NCBI GenBank assembly: GCA_002633005.1
Contig: NMRA01000451.1
Location: 292,892 to 356,891 of the forward strand
DNA: 64,000 nt
From: Phoronis australis
Lineage: Eukaryota; Phoronida; Phoronidae
Reading direction: 5' to 3'
Shown: piece after piece, positions 57,400 through 64,000 of the stretch
How the letters are laid out: every line of letters begins with the position of its first letter
Numbering within the stretch: the stretch's first letter is position 1
The notes under the pieces: generated by a model
What the model saw: the letters and a program-made list of their open reading frames with translations, nothing else
The model's database searches: none
Told to the model about the DNA's origin: nothing
Made by a program: the position numbers and the translations under genes

Positions 57400-58980
57400 C
57401 AACGCGGAGTGTTGAAATGCGTCCACGAATGCACCGCTAACGGTGAGCTTCTAGGAGTGCTTATTTCGAACATAACAATGGCAACTAGATGGCACAAAAT
57501 ATGTCGAATCCATCCGGAAACGTGTATTTGTCATCAAAGCTATTTACCAAATTTCATAAAAATCCGCCAAGAAACATCTGAGAAATCAGAGGAAAACGAA
57601 AAAATGAAATTGCCACTAAGAGGCTATAAGCGCAAAAAACGTAACTACCACTAAGAGGCGCCAAGGTAGATCGGGAAAATCATCGTCAGTCTTCCGCTTC
57701 ACATTGGGAACATACATGCCAATTTCCACAACCATTCTTAGTGTGGTTTGGTTGACAGAGGGGCAGACGCCAAATTCAAGACTTGAAAACAGTAAAAATG
57801 GCCACAATGTGGCGAAAAAAGACTCGAATTTTACCGAAAACCGAATGATAGAGTCTCCTCACTAATAGATGTCCAACTGCCAAATTTTATGAAAATCCAT
57901 TGACGACCTTTTAAGATATAGAGGTGAACGTAAAAAAACTAAAATTGCCACTAGGGGACACACCGGTAGCCCGATCCCTCCGAAAGTCGTCATCCTCTGT
58001 TGTCAAAATTGAATGAAGATCCTGTAGAGCATTTAGGAGATACAGCCATGGGCGCAAAACAAACAAAACTGCCACTAGGAGGCGCCATAGTAATCCAAGT
58101 CATCAGGAAATTATCGTCAGCCGCTCTCTTCACAGTAAGAACATATATAATGCCAATTTTCAAAATCATCCCCAGAGTGGTTTCGTTGATAGAACGGCGT
58201 ACGCCAAAAAACAGACTCGAAAACGGTAAAAAAGGCCACTAGGTGGCACAAAGTACCTCGAATCCGTCTAAAAACGGGAGGATGGCATCATCTTACTAAC
58301 AGATGCCTGTCAAATTTTATGAAAATTCGTTGAGGACCTTCAAATGTACAGAGGTAAGCGTAAAAATTAAAATTGCCACTAGGGGGCAGACCAGTAGTCT
58401 GAGAGGTCCGAAATTAGTTGTCATCCGTCGACAGCTTCATGGGAACACATCTGCCAAATCTCATCAAGATCTTTTGAAGGGTTTAGGAGATACAGCCATC
58501 ATAATGGGCGCAAAAACAAATAAAACTGCCACTAGGAGGCGCCCCAGTAGTCGAAGTCGTCGGAAAATCATAGTCAGCTGCCCTCTTCACAGTAATAAAA
58601 GTGCTAATTTTCAAAATCAACCCGGCCTAGAGCGATCGCTTTGGTTGATAGAACGGCCGACGCCAAAAAACAGACCCGAAAACAGTAAAAATGGCCACTA
58701 GGTGGCGCAAAGTAACTCAAATCCGTCTGAAAACAGGAGGATAGCATCATAGATGCCTCACTGCCAAATTTTATGAAAATCCGTTGAGGACCTCCGAAGA
58801 TACAGAGGTAAGCGTAAAAAAATATTGCCACTAGGGGGCACACCGGTAGTCGGAGAGGTTCGCCAATTCTTTGTCGCCCGTCGTCAGCTTCATAGGAACA
58901 CATCTGCCAAATCTCATCAAGATCCTGTGAAGGGTTTAAGAGATACAGCTGCGGACGTCGGACGCCCAGACCAAGATGAC
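57400..58980. repeat. Three-phase tandem repeat with CTCF-like words
   Basis: A composite unit of about 430-450 bp recurs; the ATTGCCACTAGG word is at 57944, 58372 and 58824. Each unit has three blocks: ATTGCCACTAGGGG(G)CA; CTGCCACTAGGAGGCGCC (58069, 58526); and GGCCACTAGGTGGC (58234, 58693). More diverged blocks lie at about 57480, 57608-57650 and 57800. Linking text such as CCAAATTTTATGAAAATCCG and TAGGAGATACAGCCAT is also repeated. No ORF in it looks protein-like. Confidence 0.8.
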
Positions 58981-59262
58981 GGCAATATGCGACCACATAT
59001 AAATATGTGGGCGCATAGCACGGAACTTGTGAGACCGGGCCAATTTTACATCTGATCAGTAACTGGGCTTTATAAGAATTTCTTCGACGGGAACGCATGT
59101 TTATTGCTACTTTGAAAATTTTCCAGGTGACTACAAATAAATGGGCTTATGTGATAGAAATTTTTATGTTGTAAAATTTAAGTGCAAGAAATGTTTTTGC
59201 ATTAATACATTCAAAATAATGATAAAAAGAGGAAAATAGAGGAAACCGGAAATCACATAGTA

Positions 59263-59400
59263 CAGTGGCGGATCTAGGATATCACAAGGGGGGGGCCAAC
59301 ATTTTGTCAGACTGGAAGCATTTGCGCAAACTGAGATACACGATTGTAGATGCGCATATTACCGAATGGGGGGAGGTCGGGAGGGGGGTTTGCCCCCCTG
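59263..59400. mobile_element. MITE fragment, CAGTGGCGGA family
   Basis: Left end CAGTGGCGGATCTAGGATAT, then G-rich tract; a GGGGGGTTTGCCCCCC palindrome near 59383. Right end not found. Confidence 0.5.
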
Positions 59401-59519
59401 CTGCCCAGGAAATTTTTCTGTTTTTACCTCTAAAAATCAAGCATTTTCCTTGATTCCTGAGGTATTATCCAAGAAAAAAGGCAAAAAAAAGAACACGGAG
59501 AACGTGTCAAACAGGAATA

Positions 59520-59596
59520 AAATGCAGGTATCAAAGACTCGAACTCACGACCTGGCGGTTAGAGCACACGTACGTTACCACTACACCACCACAATT
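59520..59596 (-). repeat. tRNA-like sequence (minus), probably SINE or pseudogene
   Basis: Minus strand: GTGGTGTAGTGGTAACGTAC (A-box), GCTCTAACCGCCAGG, then TCGTGAGTTCGAGTCTTTGA (B-box). Promoter boxes are good, but I cannot pair a clean acceptor stem or anticodon stem, so I do not call a functional tRNA. Confidence 0.5.
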
Positions 59597-60203
59597 TAAC
59601 TGCAACTGTCATACTAAAAGACTTAATTGTTTATGGGCCACAGCGTTTGCGCGCGAAACCTACTTCTTTTTGTAATGCTTATTACACGTTTTATATTTTG
59701 TGCCATCAATTCTTAACAAATTTGTCGTATTTGAAATAGTCTTCAAATGCCCAAAAGACCAAATCCGTTTCTCATGTTGGCAATAATGACGGGATTGCTT
59801 TGGAAATCGTATTAACATAAGGTTTGACAAAGAGAGTATTGCGAGCTTCTGAGTGATTCACTAAGGCTTCGATTAAAGTTCACATCTTACCAGCAGCTTC
59901 TGTTTTTTCATCGTCACTCAGGTTCCATTTTCTTTAAAAAAATGAAGTAAATTTTCTTCATTGCACAGTGGAGCAGACGACGGAAACGGAGTCGTAGTGC
60001 ACAGCGCTGCTGCCGGTCACCTAGGATATCGCGGGAGATTGTATACTTAGCCATAGTTCCGTTACGAACGCGCCGTGTTCCGAATTTGACACTTGAAATT
60101 GGATTTGAGCCCCCACCCCTCCCCCCGAAACACTAAAACTGCACACATTTAAATCTTTTTTCATCCGTATAATTTTAATTACCGGGGTTAATTAATAAAC
60201 TCA

Positions 60204-60221
60204 NNNNNNNNNNNNNNNNNN
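60204..60221. other. Assembly gap (18 N)
   Basis: Short N run. Confidence 0.99.
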
Positions 60222-60776
60222 CTAAAAAAGGAAAATTCCAAGCCCTGAAGTTTGTGAGTCTTCTTTACGCTTATGTTCCGGTAATTTCAACTGGTTGCAA
60301 CTGAAATACTACCAACAGGGTTACAGACACAAACACTTGGTTTATGGATGGGTTAAAACTACTGGTAGACAATGAAATAAACATTTAGAAATAATTATGC
60401 ACAAATAATGTCTCAAGCATAAAGCCCAAATCAAAAAAGCGATGTGATTTAGTCCTGGGTCTATTTCACAAAAAATTTGGTCTAACTTGCACTCCATACA
60501 ACTATTTCTGGAACATTATATTATCTCACTCAGTATGTCTCTTAGAATTCTACTATAACTGCTAATTACGCATATAATTTGTACAACTTCTTCCAAGTTA
60601 TGCCTTAACAATTACATGAAAGTCAGTAAAATAGCCAAATGGGAGTGTAAGATAATTATTCCATGTTAAGCCTCAAGTCACTTTACATGACCCGGGGCAG
60701 CCTGGTGATTTGAACAGATACTCCCTTTGAATGAGCCAAACTTCTTTGGTGCCTCTTTTTTAACGAATCAAAAATA

Positions 60777-60782
60777 TTTATT
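60777..60782 (-). terminator. Candidate STIP1 polyadenylation signal
   Basis: Plus TTTATT, minus AATAAA, about 220 bases after the STIP1 stop. Confidence 0.4.
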
Positions 60783-60997
60783 AAATCACCTGACAGCAGA
60801 TCAGCTTGTGTGAATGTATGCAAGGTGAGACAATGGAGAAAACTGACAACACAGTTTCATAAAGACTAGTTTACATTATTATATTTTTCAACTAATGGAG
60901 AACATTGATACTGATGCAATGCAGGAATGATAACATGAGACACAATTTCAAGTATTCAAAAAGCCACTGGTATAAAATGTTGATAGTTCTTCATTCT

Positions 60998-61070
60998 CTA
61001 TCGGAAAGCTATTAGTTTTGATGCAAATAGCTTCTCTATTTTGGCAGCAACATCTGGGTTCTTTAAATGC
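60998..61070 (-). CDS. STIP1: STIP1 last coding exon (end of DP2)
   Basis: Acceptor TTTCTATTTCAG, phase 2. Reads [20 protein letters not shown] then AFR and TAG at 60998-61000. Confidence 0.95.
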
Positions 61071-63758
61071 CTGAAATAGAAACAAGTATTGTGATAGTCA
61101 AAAGGAGCGATAGAAAGCGTTGATACGCGCCCAGAGCATAGCAAACAGCAGACAAAACTTGTGACTACTATAATTATCATTATCATTTTAAACAAACAAA
61201 CGACACAAACAAGCAGTAATCTTAAAATTGCCACTAGGAGGCACAACAGGACACAATACTTACTCTCTAGCTGCTGTGGGGTCATTCTGCATCTGATCCA
61301 GGATCAGCCTCATAGCAGGATCATTGAGGATCGCCTGCACCTCTGGGTCGGCCATCGCACGTCGCTTTACGTCTTCTGGGCTTTCACTGTCCAAGCACTG
61401 ACGATAGCCTTGTAGTGCCTCCTGTTGGTAAACAATGAAAAACTTGGAAAACATTAAGTGTGATGTTGCTTATGACTGAATACATGAGCAAATATTTAAG
61501 AATTTCACAACAAATCTATTTTAAAGAAACAAATTTTACAAAAATTCTAAGTTGATTTCTCTCTTACATATCACATGCCCGTAGATTCAAAACTTAAAAG
61601 GCTCGTCAAAAATAACCAATGAAAGCGATATTTCGAGAGTGACTAATCAGCATATTCCCACAAACTAACTATGGGTATTGCTATAATGCACAGGACAGTT
61701 AGCATTTAGCAATGGTTGTTTTTGATAAGAAAATAGTTCGTGGCCACTTCAGCTTCACAATCACTCAATTATGTCATTGTCTGCACCTCTTACTTCACGT
61801 GCTATTTACAAGACCTAGCCTCTATGTCCAGACTAGCATTAGCAGCTACCTCTGTGAGACCAGTTTCACTATACCTGACAGTTGGGGTCAATTTCCAGTG
61901 CTTTATGGTAGGCGTCCTGCGCCTTGGCAGTGTCTTTCATGGCTACTAGGCAGTTAGCTTTACGCAGGTAACCCTTGACTGGAACAAAAATGCATAAGAG
62001 TCGTATTAGAAGCAATCAAAATATATAATTGATTAAACTGTATTGACACCAATATTATTTATAATAATGCTAATTATTACAATAACAATAACAACACCAT
62101 AATAGCTAAAAAAAATTGGTGATGACACTGGTGGTAATAACATAAGTGGTACTATGCAAACATACACACAAATTTGAAACCATGTGTCACAACCACTAAG
62201 TCATCTGCTTGCACCACTGAATCACAAGTACGAACTACAACATATGTACAAACACAGAATGATGCGAACAATCTGTAAAGTCAATTGTTCTAACAAAAAT
62301 GAAATGAACGAACTGTATGAAAGAATGCACATAGCGTATGTACGTATGATGTTGTGCTTTGTATGTATGATCTAACAGTTCAAATGCACTTCAGTGGTTC
62401 TGCAATGCCAGGGCTTGATTTGGCGAACTGAAGATTTTGTTTGGCGACCTGGTAAAATGCCAAGTTGACCCACACTAAAATACTAAAGGAAGTAAGCAGC
62501 TGGGAGTCGGAATGTTTGTTGAAAATCACAATGGCCCATTTATGCGCTCCAATCGTATGTCTCTGCCCCAGGAGGTGAAACTATGCAGGATGTCAGGCCC
62601 AAGGGAGAAATTGGTCACGTGAGACACAATTTTCTATTCGACTGAAAAACAACCACATGTGGGTGGTCTAAGGTGCGCGAACAGATATTTTCTGAGTTTG
62701 CCGGTTCTTCAATTTCATATTCGGCTGTTGCCACCTATGCCTGTACCAGGACTTCTGAAACTCCCCATTTGGGGTTACCATGATTTGGCAACCAAAGTTC
62801 CCATTTGGTGATCTGGGAATTTTGCTAGGTCGCATTTGACGAGTTGGCATTACCCGAAGCATCAAGCCAGGCATACGATTCGAAGTTTGTGCATATGGCT
62901 GTTTGATACCCTTATTTAGGCAGAGGGTGCAGAGCAGAGAGGAGTATTAGCCAACATAGCTATCATCCATCCCCTTCACTCCTGCATGTCATAGGACAAT
63001 ACAGCACCACTTCACAGCTAGATTGGCCTAGAATGCATACTACAGTCAACCACACATGAAGTCAACAACAAGGAATATCACTAGGGATTTGATATTGGGA
63101 TTGACATCAAGGTTCCAGTGTAATGAGTGGTAATGTAATAATTGATGGCACAGGTGTGTACATGCTTGACATTGACCAGCAAAGGTACCAGTGTAATGAG
63201 TGGTAGTGTAATGATTGATGGCACAGGTGTGTACATGCTTGACATTGACCAGCAAAGGTACCAGGGAAATGAGTGGTAGTGTAATGGTTGATGGCATGGC
63301 TGTGCACATGCAAGATAATTCATCAGTTATAAAGCAGCCAACAAGTAAAGTATGAGCCAAACGAAAACCAAAAATAGGTCACCTACTGAAGTACACTATG
63401 ACTGTTGCCGAGTACGCTCCTGTTCATGGGATACGTAATTACAGTGGATATGTCATTGGTTAGTTCATTCGCGACTCTGCCGCACACTTCGAATTGTGTT
63501 TGTAGGAAATCATTTGCAGTCACTTATTGAAGCACACAATACCAACACTAAATGACTTATTGAAGCACACACCCACAACAAAACCAAATGACTTACTGAA
63601 GGTAGGATCTAGACGAATACACTCATCGCAGTCTTTAAGAGCCAAGGAGAACTCCATTAACTTTGAATAGCAGGCTGCCCGATTACTGTATATTTTGGCA
63701 TCGTCTGGATTCCTTTTTATCGCCTCTGAATAACACTTGATAGCTTCTGGCCATTTGC
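60998..63758 (-). CDS. STIP1: Stress-induced phosphoprotein 1 (Hop), C-terminal part, 4 exons
   Basis: This is the 3' end of the Hsp70-Hsp90 organising co-chaperone gene. Exons in transcript order: 63597-63758, 61875-61978, 61264-61421, 60998-61070. Phases join (1, 0, 2) and give 165 residues to the stop. They cover most of TPR2B ([60 protein letters not shown]) and the whole DP2 region ([45 protein letters not shown], ending LIAFR). TPR2B binds the Hsp70 C-terminal EEVD and DP2 is needed for client transfer. The N-terminal TPR1, DP1 and TPR2A exons lie beyond the right edge. Near residue-by-residue likeness to animal STIP1. Confidence 0.96.
61230..61242 (+). promoter_or_regulatory. Isolated GCCACTAGGAGGC word in STIP1 intron
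   Basis: AAAATTGCCACTAGGAGGCA is the same block as in the array at 57400-58980, but alone and 22 bases past the 5' splice site of the last STIP1 intron. Either a solitary repeat remnant or a CTCF-like site. Confidence 0.35.
61264..61421 (-). CDS. STIP1: STIP1 exon (end of TPR2B, DP2 start)
   Basis: Acceptor TTTACCAACAG, phase 0; [20 protein letters not shown] onward; ends AGA GA before GTAAGT (phase 2). Confidence 0.95.
61875..61978 (-). CDS. STIP1: STIP1 exon (TPR2B, last repeat)
   Basis: Acceptor TTTTTGTTCCAG, phase 1; [20 protein letters not shown] then [14 protein letters not shown]; donor GTATAG, phase 0. Confidence 0.95.
63110..63310. repeat. 73-bp minisatellite, about 2.8 copies
   Basis: The unit start (CCAGTGTAATGAGTGG) is at 63115, 63188 and 63261, exactly 73 apart, with GCACAGGTGTGTACATGCTT in each. 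It lies in a STIP1 intron and produces three overlapping repetitive ORFs that are not genes. Confidence 0.9.
63597..63758 (-). CDS. STIP1: STIP1 exon (TPR2B, first repeats)
   Basis: Acceptor TTTTTCTCACCAG, phase 1; [20 protein letters not shown] through [10 protein letters not shown]; donor GTAAGT, phase 1. The first repeat's start (KGN..F..G type) must be in the next exon upstream. Confidence 0.95.
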
Positions 63759-64000
63759 CTGGTGAGAAAAATGCAGCACAATGTCAAGCTACACTGTTAC
63801 AAGTAAAACCAGACAGGACAGATTTGTGTCCTTAATGGACAAGTGCAAAGCAAACAAGCTGGTTCTACACTGTGCAGTGATTCTGAGATATTGTGTGCAC
63901 AACTGCAACTCTAACAGAAACACAGGAATGCAGACTTACCGACATACAAATGACCTTGTTTACACACAAGAATATATCAAAACAAACGTGCGCTCAATTA

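Larger units (their letters stand above)
50910..60997. other. Intergenic region between SMOC (5' end) and STIP1 (3' end)
   Basis: Should contain the SMOC promoter and the STIP1 3' UTR. I see no clear TATA box or CpG-rich block near 50910-51300. Unrecognised ORFs of up to about 100 codons occur (for example 53808-54095, 56659-56967) and none resembles a family I know. Repeats are listed separately. 51300-52800 and 59600-60990 show nothing I can name beyond the gap and a poly(A) signal. Confidence 0.55.

Noticed and set aside
63046-63360. Three overlapping His/Thr/Tyr-rich ORFs
   Set aside because: They are translations of the 73-bp minisatellite in a STIP1 intron.
63940-64000. Donor-like CGGTAAGT on the minus strand with the right phase for STIP1
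   Set aside because: The frame before it (VCKQGHLYV) does not match the expected KGN..F..G start of TPR2B and is two residues short, so I do not call it the preceding exon.
1-64000. CRISPR arrays, bacterial operons, rRNA genes
   Set aside because: No regularly spaced identical repeats with unique spacers, no ribosome-binding-site-led gene runs and no rRNA-like stretches; the window is eukaryotic.

Overview
This is a piece of animal nuclear genome: intron-rich, about 40% GC by eye, with two N gaps (1248-1787 and 60204-60221) and many short transposons. Three protein-coding genes are supported. All are recognised from protein families and from exons whose splice phases join without a break. 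The gene content, the modest intron sizes and the Penelope-like hammerhead repeats suggest a marine invertebrate deuterostome (hemichordate, echinoderm or cephalochordate grade). That placement is inference and I cannot name a species.

Layout. Positions 1-11377 hold no recognised gene, only MITEs, tandem duplications and a gap. Positions 11378-17624 (+) carry a complete DNAJC4-like gene: 7 coding exons and 249 residues, with a mitochondrial-type N-terminus, a J domain with HPD, one membrane segment and a basic tail. Positions 17625-24998 are intergenic, with MITEs, a tRNA-like sequence split by a MITE, an unrecognised ORF cluster and a hammerhead-bearing element. Positions 24999-50909 (-) carry a SMOC gene of 9 coding exons and 530 residues. 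Its predicted order is signal peptide, Kazal/follistatin-like, thyroglobulin-1, SPARC-type EC, thyroglobulin-1, EC. Positions 50910-60997 are intergenic, with repeats, an inverted hammerhead pair and a 1.6-kb array rich in CTCF-like words. Positions 60998-63758 (-) are the last four coding exons of STIP1 (Hop). The gene continues beyond the right edge.

How the genes relate. DNAJC4 and STIP1 are both Hsp70-system co-chaperones; SMOC is a secreted matricellular regulator, known in animals for modulating BMP signalling. From memory, STIP1 and DNAJC4 are also close neighbours on human 11q13, so their proximity here may be old microsynteny with SMOC in between or rearranged in.

Most notable signals: (1) a SMOC with two EC domains and a first thyroglobulin domain that has lost exactly one disulfide pair; (2) four type-I hammerhead ribozyme-like motifs in three palindromic elements, two with an intact core and two each with one core substitution; (3) a 3-phase repeat array carrying about seven CTCF-like GCCACTAGGNGGC words between SMOC and STIP1; (4) a tRNA-derived SINE family, one copy of which appears to have become an 86-bp satellite.
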